Origin: Porpolomopsis calyptriformis
Taxonomy: Eukaryota; Basidiomycota; Agaricomycetes; Agaricales; Hygrophoraceae
NCBI GenBank assembly: GCA_951640195.1
Contig: OX621170.1
Coordinates: 310,001 to 374,000, forward strand
Direction: 5' to 3'
Length of the DNA stretch: 64,000 nucleotides
In this document: in pieces, positions 37,779-48,207 of the stretch
Position numbering within the stretch: position 1 is the first letter of the stretch
Layout of the letters: every line of letters begins with the position of its first letter
Program-made: the position numbers and the translations under genes
Notes under the pieces: generated by a model
Database searches by the model: none
What the model was told of the DNA's origin: nothing
The model's input: only the letters and a program-made list of their open reading frames with translations

Positions 37779-37948
37779 GAAGTTGGGATGCAAGTTGCTG
37801 CACTCGGTCAAATCCGGAGCGTGCCGCATGTTACAGCATTCCCACATTAATTTGTCCAAATACACCTTATAGTTGTCTCCAAAAGGCTATCTAGTTCGAT
37901 ATTCAACTGACATTTCTTTGGGTATACGAATATATCCTTCCAGGTAGA

Positions 37949-39031
37949 CTACTGGCCTCGTGCATCCATGGCGATCGGGTTTTGGTGGCCACCACCGTGG
38001 TCGTCATCGCCGTAAAATGGAATCACAAACAATTTGTAAACCACCCTCAACAAACCTGCCGCTGACACGACAATGGGAAGTATTTGTCCTGTGCCTCCGA
38101 CGCTCTGAACATTCTCGATATGGTTCCACTTGATCACAAGCTCGGTTGAGATGATGAAGAAGACCAGCGTAAGTGATAAACTGAAACTAAAGGGATACGC
38201 TTCGGGGTCGGCGGGAAGCGCCGATGTGAGGAGTTGGACAATGCGATCTCTCGACGTCAAAACGTAGCCGCAGAGTGCCATCAGCGCAATGCCGTAGGCT
38301 GGTACCGCCGCGGTGAACAGCACCTTAAGAAGCGTTCGAAACCAGTGGAAAAGATCCTGAATATAATGTGAATAGATGCGACGGGTCGTCAGTGAACGGG
38401 ATAAACGTACAACTTTAGTAAAGAAGAACGCAAATCTGCTACAAAGGGGCGCCGCCATCGTATCCATCCCAATGTACACGAACCAGATCCCATAGAATAG
38501 CATCGCTCCAGTTAGTAGGAACTGGATCACCATACCGATCGACGAAGCCCTGTAGGCGGCGAAAGTGGTGTTCGCACCAGAACAGACGCCTCCCAAGCAG
38601 AACGATAATACGATCCAACATTCAACCGCAAAGAGCTGACCGCTCGGTTGGCCCTGACCTCGGACACAGGTAATGTATAAGAGACCTGTAATACAACGAG
38701 GGTCAATTCTCATACGTGTGGCAGAAAAAATGGTCGAACCAGCCAGATTGGAGAGCACGAAGCACAAATTAACACCGCGCATCGTTGCCCCTTCTTCTGG
38801 TAAGAAGGTGTATCCTATGGCAGAGGTCATCCATTGGAGGTACACTCCGATGCGAATTCCGAGGCCATAGGTGTTGTCGTCACCTTGAAACCCGCACGGT
38901 ACGTTTGGATCGGCCGCGGCGTCGACAGACGACGGAGAGTCAGGTGGTGTGGAGACGGTTTGGGGTGCTGCTAGACAGGCGACAGCGAACATAAAGAGGG
39001 TCACGACCAATATTGAGGGTTTGAGCGACAT
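37949..39031 (-). CDS. Multi-pass membrane protein with signal peptide
   Basis: One open frame of 360 aa if unspliced. It starts with a clear signal sequence (MSLKPSILVVTLFMFAVACLAA), then a short lumenal part with a Cys (VPCGFQGDDNTYGLGIRIGVY) and six or seven hydrophobic helices, including LLYGIWF-like and FSLSLTLVFFIISTELVI. It ends with a His/Asp/Gly-rich cytosolic tail (GDDDHGGGHQNP). I recognise the NxYGLGIRIGxYLQW pattern as common in fungal hypothetical membrane proteins, function unknown. The stretch 38357-38410 (54 nt, GTACGT...TTCAG) has intron signals but no stop and keeps frame, so the protein may be 342 aa instead. Confidence 0.75.
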   Translation of the reverse strand: MSLKPSILVVTLFMFAVACLAAPQTVSTPPDSPSSVDAAADPNVPCGFQGDDNTYGLGIRIGVYLQWMTSAIGYTFLPEEGATMRGVNLCFVLSNLAGSTIFSATRMRIDPRCITGLLYITCVRGQGQPSGQLFAVECWIVLSFCLGGVCSGANTTFAAYRASSIGMVIQFLLTGAMLFYGIWFVYIGMDTMAAPLCSRFAFFFTKVVRLSRSLTTRRIYSHYIQDLFHWFRTLLKVLFTAAVPAYGIALMALCGYVLTSRDRIVQLLTSALPADPEAYPFSFSLSLTLVFFIISTELVIKWNHIENVQSVGGTGQILPIVVSAAGLLRVVYKLFVIPFYGDDDHGGGHQNPIAMDARGQ

Positions 39032-39365
39032 TGTGAACGTCTGAGCGGAAGGGCTGCCGTGGCTGTCCTGAGCTGCTTTCCGCTAGCGCTGAACCCAGGC
39101 AGTACTCTATTTTCCCCATGATGGAATTGGTTCGGATCCATTGTGCTTATTATGGATATACACAGCCAACAATCATTGGCGCGGGACCTGGCAAAAAAAA
39201 AAAGCAAAAAATTAACCAAGCAACTCGCATCGAATTTGAAGTAACCCAACGAATTTGAAGTGGTCTTCTGCCAGTGGCAGTCACGAGAAGACACTGCGAG
39301 GGTAATCGCTGTTAGAAGCAGCCAAAACCGATCAACTCCGAAAACCGATTCCGGCCTCCACTGAT
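39032..39365. other. Divergent upstream region
   Basis: 334 bp between opposed starts of the membrane protein and the ICT1-like gene. It contains an A-run at about 39194-39203 and a short direct duplication around CGAATTTGAAGT (39231-39260). Confidence 0.4.
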
Positions 39366-40110
39366 ATGGCAAGCCTTGCCCGACTCTGCGTTCGAAATTA
39401 CCTCTCACGAACGCGTCTGTATTCTCACCAAAATGCTCCTCCTCCTCTCCCCCCAAATATACCCGTGTTGGTGTCAGCCAGCGACACAGCCCAGGCACGC
39501 TCATGGATAGCCCAATTTCAATCTGTCTCCATCCCCAAAGGCTTAGTTGAGTTGACTTTTTCGAGGAGCCCGGGCCCGGGTGGGCAGGTGCGTTCTTGTA
39601 ATTTTAACAAACGAGCAACTCACATTGCCACACAGAACGTCAACAAAGTCAACACGAAAGCAACTTTGCGGTGTCCTGTCGATTCACAGTGGATACCCCT
39701 CTGGGCCAAGCCAGAATTGGCAAAATCTGTGAGTTATCGTACACATCCCTTGATGTTGCTCTAGCTGAGAATGCTTCGGCGATAATGAAGCCATTTTACG
39801 TGCCGTCAACACACACTATCTTGATCAATTCAACAGTGCACCGCTCGCAGTCTCAAAACGTGCACGATTGTTTGAATAAAGTGAGTCAATCCCCAGGCAG
39901 CCGGAATAGCACGCACACCGTCTGATGACACGGAAGCTGCATAAGTTAATCCTAACCGCATCATCTACGCCCGTGAAGAATGAGCCAACAGAGGCTCAAA
40001 AGAGTCGGGTCCGGAACCTGCAGGTGGCGGAAGCGGCGAGGAAGAGAAGGGACAAAGACAGGAGGAGCGCCGTTAAACGGGGGCGAAAATCAGGAGGCAT
40101 GCTTGACTAG
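39366..40110 (+). CDS. ICT1/Pth4-type mitochondrial peptidyl-tRNA hydrolase
   Basis: Exons 39366-39587, 39636-39728, 39791-39880, 39937-40110; 192 aa, phases consistent. The release-factor signature VELTFSRSPGPGGQNVNKVN spans intron 1, with the catalytic GGQ intact. TKATLR, YVPSTHTILINSTVHRSQSQ and NVHDCLNKLHKLI follow. The C-terminus is strongly basic (AARKRRDKDRRSAVKRGRKS), as in codon-independent rescue factors that enter the ribosomal A site. The N-terminus (MASLARLCVRNYLSRTRLYS) is Arg/Ser/Leu-rich without acids, a mitochondrial targeting sequence. Expected role: release of nascent chains from stalled mitoribosomes. Confidence 0.9.
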
Positions 40111-40939
40111 TTGTATGGAGCTCTAGATACTGGACTAAAGGTACGAGTAACAGGTTGGCAACTACGTATTCTTTCTTTACTCTTCCCTTATTGATCTATT
40201 CAATGCCATCTGACAGAATATAGTCTCGCGGATCCCATCGAAAGCTCTGTTAATAGCACACGAGCCGTCGTCCTCTCATTTCATTCATTCAACCACGTTC
40301 GTTCTTAGCCTGTGACAGAGGGATAGCGACTTAACATCTTGACCGTTCGGTGGACCTGGCCAACTGGCCCATCTTAGGAGAACGCACCAAACCATTCAAT
40401 ATATATACCTGGCATTGTAGCCACTCCACGACGAATCAGCAACAATTTCGTCTACTAGCATAGCAAATAGCGCTTCCCCTTCCTCCGCGACTCTTGTTCC
40501 AAGATTAATCACGCCACAGTCTCTCTTGGGACGAGGTGGGGCAGTGTTCATGGAAAGGTGCATTTCAGCAGGGGGAACAAGGCCAACTTCGTCTGACCAG
40601 CCACATGGCAACTTTCTTGTCGTAATGGGCGGAGACACAACCAGAGTCAAAGAAGTCAATTCGCGACCGCCATGTAACCAGACCAACGGAGATAGGCGGC
40701 AAGGCGGGCGGAGTAGACGGAACAGTGGTGAGGGTGTGTTTGGGGGGAGGGACAGAGCAGGACTCGGACCATGAAGCGGATTGTTGACGAAAGATAGAAG
40801 GAGGGAAGGTTGGCTTCGAGAATGAGGCAAAGAGAAGGATCGTGAAAGAAGATGAGCGGACGGATGGGATAGATAGCGGCATGAACGAGGGTAATGTCGA
40901 GTCCAGATGACGTCTGTAAACACAGCACCGAAGTCCCCC
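40111..40939. other. Intergenic region holding the left copy of a diverged repeat
   Basis: No intact gene. Positions about 40435-40865 are similar, in the same orientation, to about 44505-44850. The minus strand of this part is open for 175 codons (40396-40923) but the other copy is broken, so I treat it as a repeat or gene relic. Confidence 0.45.
40435..40865. repeat. Diverged direct repeat, left copy
   Basis: It shares ordered blocks with 44505-44850: CAATTTCGTCTAC.AGCAT, GGCAACTT..TCTGAC, CGGAGAC.CAA, ACAAAGAAGTCAA/TCAAAGAAGTCAA, AAGGCGGGC...AGTA.ACGGAA, GAAGC.GA.TGTTGAC, GGTTGGCT.C.AGAATGA. The repeats lie outside either end of NACHT-ankyrin gene A. Confidence 0.6.
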
Positions 40940-43734
40940 CTACATATCCATCAATGAGTGGATTTTCTTTACCGAGGGACTAGAGTCTTTGTGTCTGTCC
41001 AGCATCGCCAGAAGATCTTTGTGCCCAAACTCGGCGGCATATGAAAGTGGGGTTTGATTACGAAAATCCTGCGAATCTGTGTCAACATCATCACGCGCGA
41101 CCATTAGCTCCACGATATCCTTGTGCCCGTGCTGAGCTGCATAGGAAAGTGGTGTTCGACCAGTTGAGTCCTTGGAATCTGCGTCAACATCATCACATGC
41201 AACCAGCAGCTTCACGACACTCTTATGAGCTGCAGACGAAAGGGGGATCCGACCAATTGACATTTTAGGTTTAAACCACACATTCAGTCGTTGCAGCAGA
41301 GTCAGGGGCCGGGGCCAGCCCTGAGATGCATATGAAAGTGGTGTTCGACCATTTGAATCCTTCGAATCTGCATCAACACGATGTGCCACTAGCAGCTCCA
41401 CGATGGCCAGGAGCCCACGCTCAGCTGCATGCGAAAGTGGAGTTCGACCCTTTGAGTCCTTCGAATCCGCGTCAATGTTATCATGCGCAAGTAGTAGCTT
41501 CACGACACCCTCGCGCCCGTTCTGAGCTGCATGCGAAAGTGGAGTTCGACCCTTGGAGTCCTTCGAATTTGCATCAATGTTATCATGCGCAAGTAGTAGC
41601 TTCACGACACCCTCACGCCCATTCTGAGCTGCATGCGAAAGTGGAGTTCGACCCTTTGAGTCCTTTGAATTCACGTCAACATCATTACGCGCAACCAGTA
41701 GCTTCACGAGACCCTCGTGCCCATACTCAGCTGCATACCAAAGTGGTGTTAGATCAGTTGAGTCCTTCAGATCAGGGTTGACATCATCACGGGCAACCAA
41801 AATCATCACCACACGCTGGCTTCCCTCTATGGCAGCAATATGTAGGGGCGTTCGACGATTGTTGTCCGGTAAACCTGGATTTGCACTGTTTTCCAGTTGA
41901 TAACAGATGATCACGTCCAAGTCAAAGAAAGCAGCAATATGGACTCCAGAAAAATTTGTTGGAAAGTTTTGACTATATCCAGTCCAAGATCGAGATAACT
42001 GCATAACTTGGTTGGCGCATGCAATTTTCGAAACATCTCGGAGAAAATCCATTACCAAGTCTTTGAGACTCTCTTGGTGCAGACGTGCATGATGAACCCA
42101 GTTCCTAGCAGCATAATCAAGGAATGGATTATCTACCAAGAGGGATTCGAACTCGTTGTGCCTCTTGCAGTAGCCACAAGCAAACACATCGAATGAGAGG
42201 TATCTGAGGCATGTTGCCGCGATATCAGCCTCAGCATTCGGAAATCGGGTTTCACGTTGGTTTTCAAAATACTGTTGAGTTGTATAGTCTGTATAAATTC
42301 CATGCTGAATACATGATTCAAACAATGCATGTTCTACTCACGAGCAAGGCGAATAGTATGCTGACCATCGACAACGACTAGTCCAGCGCAGACCGAAGTC
42401 AGCTGGGAATCGAAGATGAGATTGTCAGGGTCCATCTCGGTCATATTGGTTGAAACAGCAAATGCATGCTGCAACTCTTCGACAGTTAGTGGTCGACGAG
42501 CATATGTGATCCACGAAAGAACTCGATTGCCTAGTTCCTTGTCCTCCTCAGGTTGCTGTTCGATTCGATCCATAGCTTGATCGTAAATGGCGTTTATGTT
42601 ACTTGGTAAACGATTGAGAGCTTTCTTGACTCCTTTGGGGTTCTTCAGTTGCTTCAACATGTTGATGTGTAGGCTTGCCAGCAAAAACCTTGTTGGCGAG
42701 TGAGAAACAAAATACAAGTTGGATTCGCGTAACATTGGAGATACTTACATGCCTTTCGCATTCTCAACAATCTTCGTTGTGATAATCTCTTGCAGTCCAC
42801 CCAGATGAGGATAGTCGGTAAGCTGGCTTTGAACAAACTTGGTCACATCCTCGTCGGTCGCACGAATATCGATACGCAATGCTTCCCGAAAGTGTTCTTC
42901 AATTGAAGCTAGATCTCGTGAGGTCACCATAACGCTGACAGGTCCAGTCAAAGATCGAAGGACCCTGACTAGTTTCAACCGTGATCCATCATTTTCAGAG
43001 CACTCGTCCAGGCCGTCGACGACAATGAATACCTTGGCGTACGTCTTTATTTCGGCCTCCAAAGCGGTGGTAACCTCGTGTAGGGTGGGGAAAGTGCATT
43101 TCTTTTGATGACATTGATAGAAGAGTTTGATGTGGTCAGATATCGCTGGACTGTCTTGTACCAGTTGCTTGAGCAGACTCGCGATGAGGTTCTTGGCCGT
43201 CTGCACCGTCTGTTCTTTATAATTGCAATAGATGCATGCAACACCGACGTTGTCACTCGTAAAAGAGCTCTGCAAGTGGTTTACGACGATGGATCTGGTA
43301 AATACTTGTAAATCAGGCTTGAATCCACAAGTCGTTTAAATGATCGCATTACGCAAGGATGGTCTTTCCGGCGCCGGCTGTACAACTGATGAGATTGATG
43401 TCACCGATGCAGATAAACTCTTACGATTTCCAGGACACCACAATGTCTGTGAAATCCCATTCCGCCAGTTCTGAAATGTTTCAGATTCAAGCAGCCAAAG
43501 TCCAGTACCTTTTTCACTCCTATCAACAAAATCACTCTGGGTTGCGGAGAAGTTGAGTTTTGAGAGCCATTCTGTAATATTTCGACGTTCTAATTCTTAT
43601 CATGGCATGGACACATCAGTGAATACACACTTTTAAAACAAATTCAGCAACTTACCTGGATCAACGTTGTAGTAAACATTTGTCTGATTTCCACCAATAG
43701 TATTGACTGTCGATCCCATTATAGATGTCGCCAT
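40940..43734 (-). CDS. NACHT-ankyrin STAND receptor, paralogue A
   Basis: Exons 43656-43734, 43425-43589, 43353-43377, 42749-43294, 42342-42688, 40940-42288; 836 aa, phases consistent. A short N-terminal motif (TIGGNQTNVYYNVDP) precedes the usual basidiomycete linker EWLSKLNFSATQSDFV and GTGLWLLESETFQNW. NACHT: Walker A PGAGKTIL (about 83-90), Walker B KVFIVVDGLDECSEN (about 178), MVTSRDLASIEEHF. A winged-helix part includes VLSWITYARRPLTVEELQHA and TIRLAHYTTQQYF. About ten ankyrin repeats follow; two consecutive ones are almost identical in DNA (41430-41680). One near 41280-41330 is degenerate (GWPRPLTLLQRL). Architecture is that of fungal NLR-like recognition proteins. It is divergent from paralogue B, 1.8 kb apart. 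Confidence 0.9.
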
Positions 43735-45531
43735 GCTAACCTTGGAGAAGTAGACGATGGATTGAGGGATGTTTGTTATCTTCACGTGATGTCAACGAAA
43801 AAAATCAATCGTACACCGACAGGAACTAACGAAAGAGGAAGGAAAGAAAGTAGGCTTGGGATAGAGTGAATGCTGCAATTTATCTATTAGGATGAAAGGG
43901 TCTAAGATGATCGCTGAGTAGGGTGGATATGTAAGAGATGATCGAGCGAGAACTGGCACCATACTTTCATTTCTTTTTGTTTTCTGAAGTTTTTGTTATC
44001 TTGTGCTATGTCTGTACGTGGGAGAGGAGAGAAGAGACGTTGTTGAGAGATGGAAGAATGTGTATATACTGGTCGTGGTAGTCGTCGAGAGAAACAGTTG
44101 TTACACGAATCGAAATTCGAAATCGACCAAGGGACTAGAACGCCAACTGTCGTTATCATCCCAGATCACCCTACGCATATGGGTTTGGGTCTCGGTCCTG
44201 GACTGGACTGGACTTCTGGTCGAAGGTGCGTTGGACAGCTGCCAAGCATGACGCCACCACCGAGCAACGTGGTCCTCCCACCATCGTACAGGGTTATCCG
44301 TCTTGGACGAGTCGACAAACACACGAGCCTATCTTGCCTATTCCTTGTGCGACATATTGTACGACGTGGGAATGGGAGTCGCCCATGCATGAGACGGGGA
44401 GTAGGACTCGGAAGAACCGCACGAACTTGAGCCAGAAGAGAACGTGGAGATATCCGAGAGGGGAGAAACAGCTCTGGTAGAGATCGGGGACGTTGGACCC
44501 ACTCTAGATGGCAATTTCGTCTACCAGCATGGAAAATGGATCTGCGTCTTGCTCCGTGTCTTGTTTCAGGATCAATTGTGCCAGTCGTCCTCTTGCGGAG
44601 AAGGGCAACTTCATCTGACTAGAGGGGTGACAATTTTTTTACCGGAACGGACGGAGACGCAAGATCGACAAAGAAGTCAAACCGCCAACCATCAGAGATT
44701 GGTGGAAAGGCGGGCACAGTAAACGGAAGAGGTGGGGAGGACCTGGTACGGTAACCCGGATCACGAAGCAGAATGTTGACCGCCTAGGCTGGAGCGTGGA
44801 AAGCAGGGAGGTTGGCTCCAAGAATGAAATAGAGGATTGGGATGTTGGATAGGTCATGATAGAAAGTGAGTGGCCAGAGGGATGCAGGACAGAAGCCCGA
44901 TAATGAGATAATAGAGCAATTCGAAAAGTTCCTTTCCTAAAACCCCAGCTAAGACTGACGATGCGTTTTGGGCACAGAAGGATTCAGGCCATACCAGACG
45001 ATATGTACCTGCAAACTAGAACTCTGTGGATCGGTTTTTCAGTGCTGAAGAAAAAAGGGATATCATCACACATCTCAGACAGTGTCCCGATAGTGCAGTC
45101 CAACTCCTCCGAGTATGTTTCGAGAGCTGAAGGCACCAAGAAAGCCTGTACTCACCAAATGGATTTTAGACTGGCCCCTGGATTGCCCTAGCCGAGGAGA
45201 TGGATGAATGGAAAGCTGGAATAGAGGCGAGTAGCTTTGGGGACCTGGTAAAGAACCTTTCAAATGTGTCCCGTGGTGTCCCTTATTCAGGCTAACGAAG
45301 ATGCCAAGGGTAGCTTGAGGATGAAGGCCAAGGGGACATCCACTGTGTCCTCCGCAGTGAAAGACTCCAAATTCCGTCAGCAAATTCTTGACCGTGTAGG
45401 TGGAAAGGCTGATTCTCGTAGACGCAAGCCTTGGACCACTTGGGCATCACCGGGCGATGCCTGAATTGAACAGATTTGGGATTTGCTGATCAACGCTCTT
45501 ACTTTCAATCCAACATCCAAATCAACATTGC
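43735..45531. other. Region between the divergent NACHT-ankyrin paralogues
   Basis: 1.8 kb. It must hold both NLR promoters. It contains the right copy of the diverged repeat (44505-44850). An open stretch at 45264-45464 (NEDAKGSLRMKAKGTST...GRRRKPW-like) and the frame before it (IALAEEMDEWKAG, about 45180) look like pieces of one broken gene that I cannot name. Confidence 0.5.
44505..44850. repeat. Diverged direct repeat, right copy
   Basis: Same-strand copy of 40435-40865, shorter by internal deletions. Conserved blocks appear in the same order (CAATTTCGTCTACCAGCAT at the left, GGTTGGCTCCAAGAATGA at the right). On the minus strand both copies can be read as a Leu/Pro/Ser-rich peptide. Confidence 0.6.
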
Positions 45532-47987
45532 ATGGCAACATCGATAGTGAGGTCAACCTTCAACTCGGTTGGCAGGGATCAGACCAACATTTATTCCAAT
45601 TTCGATCCAGGTAAGTTACCTCCCCGAATCTGTTCCAGGGAATGCTTTGCTGATATTCGATAAGACCAAGAACGTCGCAATATCACAGAATGGTTATCAA
45701 AACTTAACTTCTCTGCAATCCAGAGTGATTTTTTTGACCGGAGTGAAAAGGGGACTGGAAATTGGCTGCTTGAATCTGAAACATTTCAGAACTGGCGGAA
45801 TGAGATGTCGCAGATATTGTGGTGTCCTGGAAATCGTAAGGTTTTATCTCGATTAGTGACATCGATCTTATCAGTTGAGCAGCCGGCGCTGGAAAGACTA
45901 TCCTTGCGTAATATCACTGTCTGAACGGCTCATCGATTAAGGCTGACTGCAGCTATTTGATAGGTCCATCATCGTAAATCATTTGCAGACCGTCTTCAAG
46001 GATTGCAATGTCGGCATCACATGCATATATTGCAATTATAAAGAGCAGATGCTGCAGACGGCTACAAACCTTATTGCGAGTCTGCTCAAGCAACTGGTGC
46101 AAAAGAGTCAGGCGGTTCCTGACCACATCATGAAATTCTATCGTTCTCATCAAGATACAAGCACCTTTCCCACATTGGGCGAGTTTACCACCGCGTTAAA
46201 CACAGAAATCAAGAGGTATAAGAAGGTATTCATTGTGGTCGATGGCTCGGACGAATGCTCTGAAAGTGATGGATCTCGGGTGAAACTCCTCCGGGCCCTT
46301 CGATCTTTGGCTGGACCTGTTAACATTATGGTTACCTCACGCGAGCTATCTTCAATCGAGCAACATTTTCGAGAGGCATTGCGGATCTATATTCGTGCGA
46401 CGGACGGAGACGTGGAGAAGTTCATTCGAAGCCAACTTGTCGACTATCCTGATCTCATTCGACTGCGAGAGATTATTACACCCAAGATTGTTCAAAATGT
46501 CAGAGGCATGTAAGCACCTTCGATATTACCAACTCTCCCTGCTTGTTTCTTACCAATTGCCCAAGGTTTCTACTTGCGCGGCTGCAAGTCAACATGTTGA
46601 CACAACAGCACAGCGAAAAAGGAATTATCAACGCTCTCGATAATTTACCAAGCGGTATAGACGATATTTACGATCAAACAATGGATCGAATCGAACGACA
46701 ACCCCAGGCCGACAGAGAGCTAGCCAAACGGGTTCTTTCATGGATTATTTATGCTCGCCGACCACTCACTGTCGAGGAGCTCCGACATGCTTTTGCTGTT
46801 TCACCCGGAATGACCAGGATAGACCGTCGTGCCCTCGTGTTTGATTCGAAGCTGACTTCGGTCTGTGCTGGATTAGTTGTGATTGATGGTCAACGCACCA
46901 TTCGCCTTGCTCGTAAGTGGAACACACATTGTCTGAATAATATGTTCACACTACATTCTATGCAGACTATACGACTCAACAGTATTTTGAAAATCAACGC
47001 AACACCCGATTTCCTAATGCTGAGGCTGATATTGCGGCGACATGCCTCACATACCTTTCACTCGACAGATTTGCACGTGGCTACTACAAGAGCGACGACG
47101 AGTCCGAATCCCTTTTGAGGGACAACCCATTCGTTGATTATGCTGCCACGAACTGGGATCACCATGCACGTCCGCACCAAGAAAGCGTCAAAGAGTTGGC
47201 CATCAATTTTCTTCGGGATGATTCAAAAGTTACATGCGCCAGCCAAGTTATACTGGCACGTCGAGAGGGTCGTAACCAGAGTCAATACTTTCCAAAGAAT
47301 CGCTCGGCAGTCCATATTGCTGCTTTCTTCAATTTGGACCAGATTGTCGAGTATCAGCTGGCAAATGGTGCAAATCCCAACTTAGCGGACAATTGTGGTC
47401 GAACGCCTCTCCTTCTTGCAACTTTAGCAGGAAACCAGGAGACGGTTGTAACGCTAGTGGCTCGCGATGAAGTTTACGCAGATTGGATGGACAAAGCCGA
47501 GCGAACATGTCTGTCATATGTAGCTGATTATGGGCTAGAGGATGTTGTGAAGCTGCTGGTTGCGCGTGATGATGTTGATGCAAATGCGACGGACAGGTGT
47601 GGTCGAACGCCGTTGTCGTATGCGGCTAGTTCTGGGCGTGAGGGTGTCATGAAGCTGCTGCTCGCGCGTGATATTGACGCCAATTCAAAAGACTCGAACG
47701 GTGAAACCCCACTTTCGCATGCGGTTCGGTGTGGATGTGAGGGTGTCGTGAAGCTGCTGCTCACGCGTGATGATATTGACGTCGATTCAAAAGACTTGAA
47801 TGGTCGAACCCCACTTTCGTATGCAGCTGAGTGTGGGGACAAGGCTATCATGAGTCTGCTGGTCGCGCGTGATGCTGACATCCGTTCGGTGGATAGGTGT
47901 GGTCGAACGCCGGTGTCGTATGCCCCTTGGGCTGTCCGGGATCTGCTGGTTGAAGGAATCAACAGGAAAACAAAACTCACATATTGA
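45532..47987 (+). CDS. NACHT-ankyrin STAND receptor, paralogue B
   Basis: Exons 45532-45610, 45671-45835, 45883-45907, 45964-46509, 46566-46912, 46966-47987; 727 aa. The first five exon lengths (79, 165, 25, 546, 347 nt) equal those of paralogue A, and the protein is clearly a close relative throughout. N-terminal motif SVGRDQTNIYSNFDP, linker EWLSKLNFSAIQSDFF. NACHT Walker A PGAGKTIL, Walker B KVFIVVDGSDECSES, MVTSRELSSIEQHF. VLSWIIYARRPLTVEELRHA and HYTTQQYFENQRNTRFPN follow. The ankyrin exon is 327 nt shorter than in A and encodes about seven repeats; only CGRTPLSYAA, NGETPLSHAV and NGRTPLSYAA are close to consensus. No frameshift or stop was found, so it should be functional. Likely a nonself or damage sensor by family. 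Confidence 0.9.
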
Positions 47988-48207
47988 TCGTAGTCATAAA
48001 AGCACCTTCATGTTTCGCTGGTACTCACGGCATCGAAGAGGACAATGTATATATGCACATTGCGACTAGGATGACAAGGTTGTCTGGAGATAAGATACAT
48101 GCAGAGGGTAACAATGACATTGCAAAACCAGCTGATCCCTGTAAAATATTTTAGCATCAAGGTCAACATGTATGAGGAACGGAACGCACTATAGTAATGG
48201 TATATCG

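Noticed and set aside
45264..45464. Basic open frame between the NACHT-ankyrin genes, possible retroelement piece
   Set aside because: No reverse transcriptase, integrase or RNase H motif could be recognised; left as an unnamed relic.
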